From Streptomyces durmitorensis (GTDB lineage: Bacteria; Actinomycetota; Actinomycetes; Streptomycetales; Streptomycetaceae), in contig NZ_CP097289.1 in NCBI RefSeq assembly GCF_023498005.1, positions 62,001 through 126,000 of the forward strand: 64,000 nucleotides of DNA. Reading direction: 5' to 3'. The notes beneath the pieces were generated by a model. The model searched no databases. It worked only from the letters and a program-made list of their open reading frames with translations, and was not told the origin of the DNA. The translations under genes were made by a program, and so were the position numbers. This document shows positions 55,738-63,368 of the stretch, in pieces (the first letter of the stretch is position 1; each line of letters starts with the position of its first letter).

Positions 55738-56691
55738 TCAGCTCCGGGGTGAATGTTCCGGCGGCTTCCCCGCCCCGGGCACACGGCCCAGCGCCGGCCG
55801 CAGAACCGGCGCACGGCCCTCCAGGAAGCCCCACAGCCGGTCGGCGACCGGCCCGTGCGGCCGGTCGCGCCGTCGCGCCGCCGAGAGTTCCTCGACCACA
55901 CCGGGAAAGTGCCGCCCGGCGATGGAAATCAGCTGTCCGTCACGCAACTCGGTCTCGATCATGAACCGCGGCACGTGCCCCCACGCCATGCCGTGCAAGA
56001 TCAGCTCCTTCTTCATGAGGTGGTCAGGAACGGAGCACTGGGACGCGCCGTCGACCAGGAAATGGCCCGGTTCGGACGGATGGCGCGCCGAATCCCGGAC
56101 CACGCACTGGGTGAAGGCCTGCATCCGCTGCGGTGTGATGTCGCTGTCCGGTGGAAAAGGCAGGAAACCCGGCGCCACGACGGGCACCAGCGCGACGCGG
56201 CCCAGATCGATCGACTCCATCCGCACGTCGCTCTGGGGGACGCGGTGCACCATGAGGTCGGCTTCGTCCTCCAGGAGCCGCTCCCAGGGGCCTGTGACCG
56301 TCTCGAACTGCAGGTGCAGTCGTGTCTGCGGGCACTGCGCGAAGAAGCCGCTGAACATCTCCAGGACCGGCGGAAGCGGGCACAGGTCCCCGAGCACCAC
56401 GCGCAGTTCGGCCTCTTCGCCCATCGCCAACTGCGCGGCAAAGGTCTGAAGTTCCCCGGCCTCGTGCAGCAGGAAGCGCACCTTGCGGTGGAAGGCGTGC
56501 CCCGCCTCGGTGAGCCGGACCCGGTAGCCCGAGCGGTCCAGCAGGTCCAGACCCAGCTGGCGCTCCAGCTTGGCGACTGCCGCGAACACAGAAGGGTGCG
56601 AGCGGTGCAGCCGCTCGGCCGCAGCCTGGAAGCCGCCGCCGAGCACCACCGCGTCAAAGCACTGCAACTCATGGAGCGTGAAGTTCGACAT
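55738..56691 (-). CDS. LysR-family regulator
   Basis: The product has 317 residues from ATG 56691. The N-terminal winged HTH is standard (FTLHELQCFDAVVLGGGFQA, ERLHRSHPSVFAAVAKLERQ), and the effector domain has LRVVLGDLCPLPPVLEMFSG, EADLMVHRVPQSDVRM and VVAPGFLPFPPDS. The Pro/Arg-rich C-terminus is longer than usual. It is divergent from the enol-lactonase/hydrolase gene with 106 bp between starts, so it most probably activates that gene in response to an aromatic-derived compound. Confidence 0.88.
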   Translation of the reverse strand: MSNFTLHELQCFDAVVLGGGFQAAAERLHRSHPSVFAAVAKLERQLGLDLLDRSGYRVRLTEAGHAFHRKVRFLLHEAGELQTFAAQLAMGEEAELRVVLGDLCPLPPVLEMFSGFFAQCPQTRLHLQFETVTGPWERLLEDEADLMVHRVPQSDVRMESIDLGRVALVPVVAPGFLPFPPDSDITPQRMQAFTQCVVRDSARHPSEPGHFLVDGASQCSVPDHLMKKELILHGMAWGHVPRFMIETELRDGQLISIAGRHFPGVVEELSAARRRDRPHGPVADRLWGFLEGRAPVLRPALGRVPGAGKPPEHSPRS

Positions 56692-56797
56692 TGTCAAGGC
56701 AACCTACAGGGAGCATCCGATCTTTGTAATAGCACTCCGACAGGTCGTGTTCATAGGCTCAGCACACAGCCGCTGCCACTCGATCATTGGAGCTGAC

Positions 56798-57604
56798 ATG
56801 ACTTCCCAGACCCTTGCCGCCGTCACCACCGGCGACGGCGTCCGCATCGCCTACCGCTTCGACGGTGACCAGAACAAGCCGGTACTACTGCTCTCGAACT
56901 CCATCGGAACCGACCTGCACATGTGGGACGGCCAGGTGCCGGCTCTGACCGAGCACTTCCGGCTGCTGCGCTACGACGCACGCGGCCACGGCGCCTCCGA
57001 CGTCCCCGAAGGCGCGTACTCCCTGGACCGGCTGGGGCGCGACGTGGTGGAGCTGCTGGACGCCCTGGACCTGCAGCGGGTGCACGTGCTGGGCCTGTCC
57101 CTGGGCGGCATCGTCGCGCAATGGCTGGGCATCCACGTTCCCGAACGCGTCGACCGCCTGGTTCTCTCCAACACCGCCGCCCACCTCGGCCCGGCCGATC
57201 AATGGGATCAGCCGATCGCCGAACTGCTGCAAGCCCCCGACATGCGGGCCACCGCGGAGATGTTCCTGCACAACTGGTTCCCGGCCAGCATGCTGCAAGG
57301 CGACAACGAGATCGTCGAGGGCTTCCGCCGCACCCTGCTCGCCACCCAACGCCAGGGCGTGGCCGGGAGCTGGGCTGCGGTACGCGACTACGACCTGCGC
57401 CGCACGGCCACACTCATCCCCAACCCGACACTGGTCATCGCAGGCGAACACGACACCGTCACCTCCGCCGACCACGGCAGACAACTCGCCGCGACTGTCC
57501 CCGGCGCGCGCTTCACCCTCCTGCCCACGGTGCACATGGCGAACATCGAAGGACAGACGCAGTTCCTCAACACCGTGGTCGCCTTCCTCACCGAACAGTC
57601 CTGA
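56798..57604 (+). CDS. 3-oxoadipate enol-lactonase-like alpha/beta hydrolase
   Basis: The product has 268 residues from ATG 56798 (GGAG upstream). It follows the PcaD pattern: AYRFDGDQNKPVLLLSNSIG, TDLHMWDGQVPALTEHFRLL, RYDARGHGASDVPEGAYSLD, nucleophile in VLGLSLGGIVAQWLG (Ser ~106), acid in VIAGEHDTVTS and base in PTVHMANIE. PcaD hydrolyses beta-ketoadipate enol-lactone in aromatic ring degradation. No other pca gene is near, so it may act on a related lactone or ester. Its 3' end lies 37 bp from an IS630-type element. Confidence 0.82.
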   Translation: MTSQTLAAVTTGDGVRIAYRFDGDQNKPVLLLSNSIGTDLHMWDGQVPALTEHFRLLRYDARGHGASDVPEGAYSLDRLGRDVVELLDALDLQRVHVLGLSLGGIVAQWLGIHVPERVDRLVLSNTAAHLGPADQWDQPIAELLQAPDMRATAEMFLHNWFPASMLQGDNEIVEGFRRTLLATQRQGVAGSWAAVRDYDLRRTATLIPNPTLVIAGEHDTVTSADHGRQLAATVPGARFTLLPTVHMANIEGQTQFLNTVVAFLTEQS

Positions 57605-57640
57605 AGGATCCCGCCCCGCCCCCGGGCACCCCGCCCGGTC

Positions 57641-57670
57641 CTAGTGCCGGATCAGGCAACGTTTGCCCTG
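57641..57670 (+). repeat. left terminal inverted repeat of IS630-type element
   Basis: CTAGTGCCGGATCAGGCAAC followed by GTTTGCCCTG. It is the reverse complement of 59813-59842 with one mismatch in 30. The outer TA (57642-57643) fits the TA target duplication of the IS630/Tc1 group. The transposase stop codon lies inside this repeat. Confidence 0.92.
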
Positions 57671-58829
57671 TCGACGATGGCGCGTAGGCGCCGGTCGTCG
57701 GCGTGGCGGTTTCGCCGGATGATGTAGCGGCGGATCATGCTGCCCTGTTCTTTGTGGGTGGCGTGGTCCGTGCCGTCGAGGGTGAAGTAGCGCAGGGCCG
57801 TGAACTGGGCCTCGATGCGGTTGAGCCAAGAGCTGTTGGTCGGGGTGTAGGCCATCTCGACGTTGTTCGCCGCAGCCCAGGTGTCGACGCGCTGGCACTT
57901 CTTCGTGGTCAGGTGCGGGGAGAAGTTGTCGACCACGATCGCGATCCGGGCCTCTCGCGGGTAGAGCGTGCGCAGGTAGCAGCAGAACTCCAGGAATTGC
58001 GTCCGCCCCGCCTCTTGATCGGCTTGATGTGGCCGTAGAGCTTGTCCTTGGCCAGGTCGAGGGCGGCGAACAGGTGTCGCACTCCGCCGTAGCGGTTGTA
58101 GGTCGCCCGGCGCCGTCGGCGGGGCTCACGGTCGGGATCCTTATGCTTGCCTCCGCGTTCGGCCCACTGTCGGCCCAAGTGTGGCATCAGATTGAGGGGG
58201 CCGAACTCGTCCATGCAGAAGATGACTTCGGGTGCGCCGGCCTCGGGTATGACCTCACCGTCGGCGAGCGCGTAGAGGTGTTCGACGCAGACCTTCTTGG
58301 CTGCGTAGTCCGGATCGCGGGAGGTCTTCCAGGTCTTCAGGCGTTGAAAGGAGACGCCTTCCTCGCGGAGCAGGATGCGCAGGCCGTCGTGACTGATGTC
58401 GTCGACCACCCCCTCGGCGACCAGGAAGTCCGCCAGCTTGGTCAGGCTCCAGGTGGAAAACGGCAGGTCGTGCTCGGTGGGTTTGGACTTGGCGATCTTC
58501 TTGATCCCGCGGCGCTTGGGCAGCGTGAACGTCTTGGGCCGGACGCCCTTGTATTTCGGGTAGAGCGAGGCGGAGCTGTCGGCGTTGAAGTTGTGGATCA
58601 CATCGCGGACCCGGTCGTCGCTGGTGAACGACACCTCGGCGATCTTCGCCACCGGCATGCCCTGGGCGGACAGCAGCACCATCTGGGCCCTCCGCCAGGT
58701 CACCACCGACCCGGTCCCCCTGCGGATAATCCGCAGCAGCAGCCGCCCCTCATGGTCATCGATCTCACGCACACGTACTCGCTCTGCCACCCGGACAGGG
58801 TGGCGGACACACACCGCCCGGCACAGCAT
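57652..58829 (-). pseudogene. IS630-family transposase, two frames
   Basis: The first frame (from ATG 58829 leftward) gives the helix-turn-helix part (RRAQMVLLSAQGMPVAKIAE) and the first catalytic aspartate (VIFCMDEFGPLNL), ending in KDKLYGHIKPIKRRGG. The rest is in the -1 frame: FLEFCCYLRTLYPREARIAI, VVDNFSPHL with the second aspartate and NSSWLNRIEAQF with the glutamate, to the TGA at 57652. The switch lies at about 58000-58012 in a G-rich stretch. This may be a mutation or a -1 programmed frameshift, as many IS elements use; no classic A6G slippery site is there. All DDE residues are present over the two frames. Confidence 0.85.
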
Positions 58830-58970
58830 CCGAACGGCGCGTCACATCGCTGCGGCTCGCGCCACCGTTGGCCAGTCCGAGCGTCCTCGCTGGCCAGCAA
58901 CTCCGCGTCGCAGCGCCGGGGATGCCCGCCGGTAGAGTCGGTCCGAGGAGAGTACTGATCTGGGGGACTC

Positions 58971-59702
58971 ATGACGGCAGCGGATGCACCGCCCATCATC
59001 TTCGTACACGGGACGCGGCTCAGTGCGGGACAGTGGAGCCCACAGCTCGCAGCACTCCGAGAGGACTTCCGGGTAGGCGCTGTTGACCTACCTGGCCACG
59101 GCGCCCGCTCTGCTCAACCCTGGAGTCTGAACGCGGCGACGGAGATCATCGCTTCCGCGGTGGACTCCCTCGACCGCGGGCCAGCTCTGATCGTCGGGCA
59201 CTCACTCGGCGGATACGCCTCGCTGGAGTTCGCGCGGCGCTGCCCGGAACAGCTGCGGGGGCTGGTCCTGGCGGGGGCCAGCGCCTCAACTTGTGGTCCA
59301 TGGGCAACGCCGTACCGGTGGGCCGCCGGGCTCGTCCCTCGCATACCGGCGGACCGGTTGACCCGGTGGAACGACCGGTTGCTGCGGCGGCTCTATCCTC
59401 CCGAGGTGGTGGAGGCGACCATCCTCTCTGGCTACGCCTTCCACACCCTGCCAGCAGCCTGGGGCGAGGTGCTGGGCCGCTTCGACGCGGGTGCGATGCG
59501 TCATGTGGCGGCTCCCGTGCTCATCCTGAACGGCGAGAAGGACACCGTCTTCCGGTCCGGCGAGATGGACTTCGCCCGCGCGCATCCGCACGCCCGCATC
59601 GAATTGATCCCGCGGGCAAGACATCTCGCGAACTTCGACGATCCAGACGCCTTCACCGATGCCGTCCGCCGCTTTGCCTGGCAGCTACCTGTTCGCAGCT
59701 GA
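58971..59702 (+). CDS. alpha/beta hydrolase, passenger of the IS630-type element
   Basis: The product has 243 residues from ATG 58971, with a GGGGG leader. The hydrolase core is complete: PPIIFVHGTRLSAGQWSPQL, VDLPGHGARSAQP, nucleophile in LIVGHSLGGYASLEFARRC (Ser ~80), acid in LILNGEKDTVFRSGE and base in RARHLANFDDPDAF. The enzyme should be active; its substrate (ester, lactone or similar) is unknown. TAGAGT about 35 bp upstream may be its -10. It is transcribed away from the transposase, and both lie between the element's inverted repeats, so it would move with the element. Confidence 0.85.
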   Translation: MTAADAPPIIFVHGTRLSAGQWSPQLAALREDFRVGAVDLPGHGARSAQPWSLNAATEIIASAVDSLDRGPALIVGHSLGGYASLEFARRCPEQLRGLVLAGASASTCGPWATPYRWAAGLVPRIPADRLTRWNDRLLRRLYPPEVVEATILSGYAFHTLPAAWGEVLGRFDAGAMRHVAAPVLILNGEKDTVFRSGEMDFARAHPHARIELIPRARHLANFDDPDAFTDAVRRFAWQLPVRS

Positions 59703-59812
59703 GCGCCGGAGTCGGGGCCGCCAGGGCTGCTCGAGCGCAGTGGGACCGCGAACGCTCAGGCTGAACGAATCGCGCGCTTACTGGCCACTGTGTTGCTCAG
59801 TCGCAATCACAA

Positions 59813-59842
59813 CAGGGCAAACGTTCCCTGATCCGGCACTAG
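59813..59842 (+). repeat. right terminal inverted repeat of IS630-type element
   Basis: CAGGGCAAACGTTCCCTGAT followed by CCGGCACTAG, complementary to 57641-57670 except one base. TA at 59840-59841 completes the target duplication. Confidence 0.92.
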
Positions 59843-59966
59843 CGAGGGTGGCTGACGAGGAACAACACCTCGGGGCAGTACAAAACACTGGCCGACCCAG
59901 TGTTTCGGTACAGCGAGCGGGCGGTGCGGGCCCCAGTCACGAGAGCAACCGCGTGGTCAGAGCCAG

Positions 59967-60428
59967 TCAGGCCAGACCGATGATCGGCACGATCGCTGGC
60001 GAGTAGAAGACGACCAAATCACTACGATCATGCATGACTTGGGCGGGGATGATCTCGGTGGCAAACAAGTCGCCGAGTTTGGCGAAGTTGAACGCGAAAC
60101 GCGGGCTGTGCTGCACCTGTAACAGGAGCTTTGGTTTGTCCATCATGCTCGAGTCACGGAGTACGTTGACGAGATCCTCTCTGTAGGCATGCCGTAGCCG
60201 CGCTGTGTCGATCCGCGCCCGCGACGTAACTCCGCGAAATGTGGCAAGCTCCAATGTGGTGCAGTCCCCGGCAGGATCACAGCACACGCTCCTAGCGACG
60301 GTGGCGGCCAAGGCTGTCGCCATCTGCTCGTCGCTGTATGGGAGATGGCGCATTCCATCCCAGACCCGCTCCAAGCACGCACCCCAGTTCCGCTCGGCTT
60401 CTCCGTTGCAGAAGACAGTCCAGCGCAA
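59967..60428 (-). CDS. hypothetical protein in accessory patch
   Basis: The product has 153 residues. TTG 60428 has GAGGAG eight bases upstream and follows an in-frame stop closely. Protein-like sections are RWTVFCNGEAERNWGACLER, MRHLPYSDEQMATALAATVA and LLLQVQHSPRFAFNFAKLGD, ending VVFYSPAIVPIIGLA, which could be a terminal hydrophobic segment. No family is recognised. The gene follows the IS630 element and precedes the low-GC gene, and its composition is less GC-biased than the main genome. Other frames overlapping it (up to 60735) are weaker candidates. Confidence 0.4.
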   Translation of the reverse strand: MRWTVFCNGEAERNWGACLERVWDGMRHLPYSDEQMATALAATVARSVCCDPAGDCTTLELATFRGVTSRARIDTARLRHAYREDLVNVLRDSSMMDKPKLLLQVQHSPRFAFNFAKLGDLFATEIIPAQVMHDRSDLVVFYSPAIVPIIGLA

Positions 60429-60933
60429 GGCCTTGGCTCCTCGGGTGCGTCATACGAGGCAGGAGCAACGGCCGCCCAGGATGGATGTGGCCGCGCGCCG
60501 GGACGCAGGTGGGCAGCCCGGTCGGGAGCCTCGGTACAGGCGTGTTCCGTTGCGATTCCCGCTGCCTCCACTGCTCGACCACCGTGCTCATGTAGGCCTG
60601 GTTGTTGCACATCAGTTCTTCAGAGAAGAACTCGTCGAGGACTATTTCGATTCCGCTCTTGCGATCTGGGAAGATCCGCTCTGCCGGTGTCGTGCGCAGC
60701 GAAAAAACTGGCGACATCGGGCTCGGTGCAGGCATTCACAGCGCCGACACCCCCGCTTCGAACTTCCTGCCCAGCGAACTCACGAGCGGCCACAGCTGAG
60801 CTTGACCGCGGAACCAGTCGTGAGATCCGGCCGCACGCCACCGCTCCGCCAGCGCGACCGCATCCTCCAGGCATCCAGGAAGAGGTCAGCTGAAGAATCA
60901 TCGACTAGGCCTGAGCTCGGGGTGTCGCAGCAG
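60429..60933. other. unassigned stretch in accessory patch
   Basis: Several overlapping frames exist; the best is on the minus strand from 60735, with GIEIVLDEFFSEELMCNNQA and MSTVVEQWRQRESQRNTPVP, but it turns into low-complexity Pro/Arg sequence. It may be the broken 5' part of the gene at 59967-60428. No family is recognised. Confidence 0.3.
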
Positions 60934-61125
60934 ATGACAAACGGTGATCCTCGCGGTACACCGATCTACAGCACAGTCGAGGCGACGGGTCGACTGATGA
61001 AGATGCATTTGCCGCAAGGGGCGATTCGCCGAAACTTGGGTGCCACTTATGTCGAAAGAGTTCGAGAAGAAGAACAAAAATATAGAGAACCCGAGAACAT
61101 CCGACACTCCCCCCATGACAAATGA
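60934..61125 (+). CDS. small hypothetical protein overlapping the next gene
   Basis: The frame from ATG 60934 gives 63 residues (MTNGDPRGTPIYSTVEATGR, LPQGAIRRNLGATYVERVRE) ending in a charged tail. Its last 77 bases overlap the start of the gene at 61049 in a different frame. The sequence is protein-like, but no ribosome binding site is clear and no family is recognised. It could be a small partner translated before the next gene, or chance. Confidence 0.3.
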   Translation: MTNGDPRGTPIYSTVEATGRLMKMHLPQGAIRRNLGATYVERVREEEQKYREPENIRHSPHDK

Positions 61126-61885
61126 GAAGAAATTTGTCAATAGCGACGCGACAGAGAAGGAGGCGATCAGTAGAATCCTCCTAAATTCGACATGGAAGCA
61201 CAAGGAATCCAAGGTCGAATACTTTTCTCCGCCATCTTTAGAAAGGGTCGGTGAAACAGGATCCGTATTCCGTATAACAAATCCCGAGGCGGCCGCCTGG
61301 CGCCTTCATTCAGAGCAGTCATACGGAATCGAATCCATAGACGCCCGAGAACTTCGTGAGAGGTTTGACCGAATAAGCAACCTCTCACGGAATAAGTACC
61401 TTTCAGTCGGTGGCGCACCTCTGTCAATTGCCTTCACGCTCGGGGCAGTTCAATTAGATCCTGCCATGGTGGTAGTTGGCGCTATCCTTGGCAGCGCCGC
61501 AGTCAAGTTCAGTGGGGCGTTCATTGAAGAGGCGGCAAGAGATTGCTTTCACGCCGTGAAAGGACGCGCCTGGATCCCGGGCTCCGACCCCTTCGCAAAA
61601 TGCGAATCAATTCTGAAGAAGAAGATCCAACTACCTGGCAGCGCCCCGGCCTGGACCCTGTCGAGCGTCACGCTCACGGATCAAGATGGATCCAAAATCC
61701 ACCTGGATAGAGGTGCATCACTGCGCGGATTTGACACCTTGGGTGAATTGAAGTTCGACACACTTCCGGGGGTATTCGAGATTCACTGGTTCTCGATAGG
61801 TGACGTTTGGTTAGCGCTTTCCTGCGGGCAGGCATATACGTGGGTAAATGACTCATGGGTGCTGCTGAGTCCGTTGAATTCATAG
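61049..61885 (+). CDS. low-GC hypothetical membrane-associated protein
   Basis: The product has 278 residues from ATG 61049. Codon use is A/T-rich compared with all neighbours (AAA, AAT, ATA, TTC/TTT and ATT common), so it was probably acquired recently. The N-terminal ~45 residues are charged and Lys/Asn-rich (EFEKKNKNIENPRTSDTPPM). Two hydrophobic segments lie near residues 123-160 (LSVGGAPLSIAFTLGAVQLD, AMVVVGAILGSAAV). The rest is soluble and ends in a beta-rich part (HWFSIGDVWLALSCGQAYTW). No family is recognised. Position beside mobile elements and unknown genes suits a defence or mobile-island cargo gene, which is only a guess. Confidence 0.7.
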   Translation: MSKEFEKKNKNIENPRTSDTPPMTNEKKFVNSDATEKEAISRILLNSTWKHKESKVEYFSPPSLERVGETGSVFRITNPEAAAWRLHSEQSYGIESIDARELRERFDRISNLSRNKYLSVGGAPLSIAFTLGAVQLDPAMVVVGAILGSAAVKFSGAFIEEAARDCFHAVKGRAWIPGSDPFAKCESILKKKIQLPGSAPAWTLSSVTLTDQDGSKIHLDRGASLRGFDTLGELKFDTLPGVFEIHWFSIGDVWLALSCGQAYTWVNDSWVLLSPLNS

Positions 61886-62064
61886 CGTAGCTTCGTCTGA
61901 GGTCGGCGCGCTGGAATCGCGGGGATCGCTCACGGTGACGTCTCCACTGAACGAGAACCAGAGCCCGCCCAGAGGCCGTTAAGTCCGATCTTCCTCGGTT
62001 AGTGATCGCTCGTTCGAGTTACTGATCTCCGTACGGGCCTGCATTTCGACATGCTCATGCTGAG

Positions 62065-62391
62065 ATGCAGGGCATGGGGCGAAGACCGTATCCACGCGAT
62101 CTGTTGGATGAGCAGTGGGCGTTGATCGAGCCGATGATCGCGGCGTGGAAGCAGGACCGGGTGGCACGGTCGGCGACCGGGGACCCCGGGTGCTGCGATC
62201 TGCGGGAGGTCGTGAACGCGATCTTCTATCAGAATCGGACCGGCTGTCAGTGGCGCTACCTGCCTCATGATCTGCCGGCCTGGTCGGCGGTGTTCTACTA
62301 CTTCACTCCCTGGCGTCAGGACGGTCTCGACAAGCGGATCCAGAAACTCTTGCACTGCCCGGTGCGGGAGGAAGCCGGCCGATTACCGGGT
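62065..62391 (+). pseudogene. IS5-family transposase, N-terminal fragment
   Basis: From ATG 62065 the frame gives MGRRPYPRDLLDEQWALIEP, EVVNAIFYQNRTGCQWRYLP and HDLPAWSAVFYYFTPWRQDG, the conserved N-terminal domain of IS5-family transposases, followed by GLDKRIQKLLH. Homology stops near residue 100 and the frame ends soon after; the DDE catalytic domain is missing. Confidence 0.8.
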
Positions 62392-62527
62392 CGGTGAACT
62401 GCACGGACTCCTCGGCATGCCCACCGACGAGGCATCCGTCAACATCACCCGCAGCCCCCTCGGACGCCTCACCCGCCAAGGCCTCCTCACCCAACCCGGA
62501 CGAGGCCGCTACCAGAACCGGACTTAA
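62392..62527 (+). pseudogene. winged-helix-like C-terminal fragment
   Basis: One frame encodes VGELHGLLGMPTDEASVNIT and SPLGRLTRQGLLTQPGRGRY and stops at a TAA that lies inside the element's right end. It looks like the C-terminal winged helix of a larger protein, perhaps a second transposition-related protein; the front is missing. Confidence 0.4.
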
Positions 62528-63117
62528 CGCCGCACTTCACGGGCTGGAATCGGCACGGCCGACGGCCGCCACTCTCGCCTGAGCAACCCGAACACCCACG
62601 AGTCGGAGACCTCGCCGTTCACCACGCAGTCTTCCCGCAACGTGCCTTCCCGCACGAAACCGATCTTCTCCAGGACCCGGGCAGATGCCACGTTGCGCGT
62701 ATCGGCCTCGGCCTGAACTCGATTCAGGTCCAGCATGTCGAATGCCCACTGCAGCACGGCGTGCGCGGCCTCCGTCGCATAGCCGTGGCCCCACATCGCC
62801 TCGTCAAGGACGTATCCCAACGACGCACTGCGGTAGTCCGGGTCCCATTCGGTCAGACCGCACCAGCCGACGAAGGCCCCGTCGGAAGCACGTTCGATGG
62901 CCAGCCGCGCCCCGGTGCCTTCGTCCGCCAACTTCCGGCACATCGCGATGAAACGCTCGGCGCGGGCAGGTCCGGTCCACGGCGGGGAGTCCCAGTAGCG
63001 CATCACGTAGGTGCTGCTGTGCAGCACGAAGAGAACGTCCGCGTCAGCGTCGGTGAAGGGCCGCAGTCGCAAGCGCGCGGTGTGCAGTACGGGGGTGGCC
63101 AAAGTCATGCGCACCAT
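62524..63117 (-). CDS. GNAT N-acetyltransferase (RimJ/RimL type)
   Basis: The product has 197 residues. ATG 63117 has GAGG six bases upstream, better than ATG 63108. It is a single GNAT domain: HTARLRLRPFTDADADVLFV, RASDGAFVGWCGLTEWDPDY, SLGYVLDEAMWGHGYATEAA (the acetyl-CoA binding Q/RxxGxG/A variant WGHGYA) and NVASARVLEKIGFVREGTLR. It transfers acetyl groups to an amine, possibly a protein N-terminus or antibiotic; substrate unknown. Its stop codon TAA is supplied by the inverted repeat of the IS5-like remnant, so the native C-terminus may have been replaced. Confidence 0.85.
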   Translation of the reverse strand: MVRMTLATPVLHTARLRLRPFTDADADVLFVLHSSTYVMRYWDSPPWTGPARAERFIAMCRKLADEGTGARLAIERASDGAFVGWCGLTEWDPDYRSASLGYVLDEAMWGHGYATEAAHAVLQWAFDMLDLNRVQAEADTRNVASARVLEKIGFVREGTLREDCVVNGEVSDSWVFGLLRREWRPSAVPIPAREVRR

Positions 63118-63185
63118 CTGCGTCCTCACGGGGCGGGCAGAACACCGAATATCCGACCCCGAGCCAGCCCTCACGCAACTAGAAA

Positions 63186-63198
63186 CGGACTTAACGCC
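63186..63198 (+). repeat. third copy of the IS5-like end
   Basis: CGGACTTAACGCC matches the element end at 62519-62531 exactly, in the same orientation. Together with 62518-62531 it brackets the GNAT gene. Confidence 0.6.
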
Positions 63199-63368
63199 CT
63201 CTCAGACCTCCATGGCCACCGGCGACCTGCTCACCCCGCAGCTCGATGCCGCAACGCTCTACGGATTGGCGTGTTCGGGGGGGCCAGTAAGTACCGAAGT
63301 GGAGCGGGCGATTGCCAACCGGCCGCGAGGACCGGCCAGTTGTCAGTGACGCTTCCTATGCTGACGTC

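Larger units (their letters stand above)
57642..59841. mobile_element. IS630-family element with passenger hydrolase
   Basis: A 2.2-kb unit bounded by 30-bp terminal inverted repeats (29/30 identical) and TA at both outer edges. It contains an IS630-family transposase (minus strand, frameshifted) that ends within the left repeat and a complete alpha/beta hydrolase gene on the plus strand that ends 110 bp before the right repeat. Typical elements of this family are ~1.1-1.3 kb with the transposase alone. No second copy of the right end is seen between transposase and hydrolase, so the hydrolase lies inside the element. Confidence 0.88.
61974..62531. mobile_element. IS5-like element remnant with conserved ends
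   Basis: The left end reads GGCCGTTAAGTCCGATC (61974-61990). The right end, CCGGACTTAACGCC (62518-62531), is its inverted partner (core CGTTAAGTCCG). Between them lie the N-terminal part of an IS5-type transposase and a short unrelated ORF end. At ~560 bp it is far too short to be active. A third copy of the end, in the same orientation as the right one, is at 63186-63198. Confidence 0.65.
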
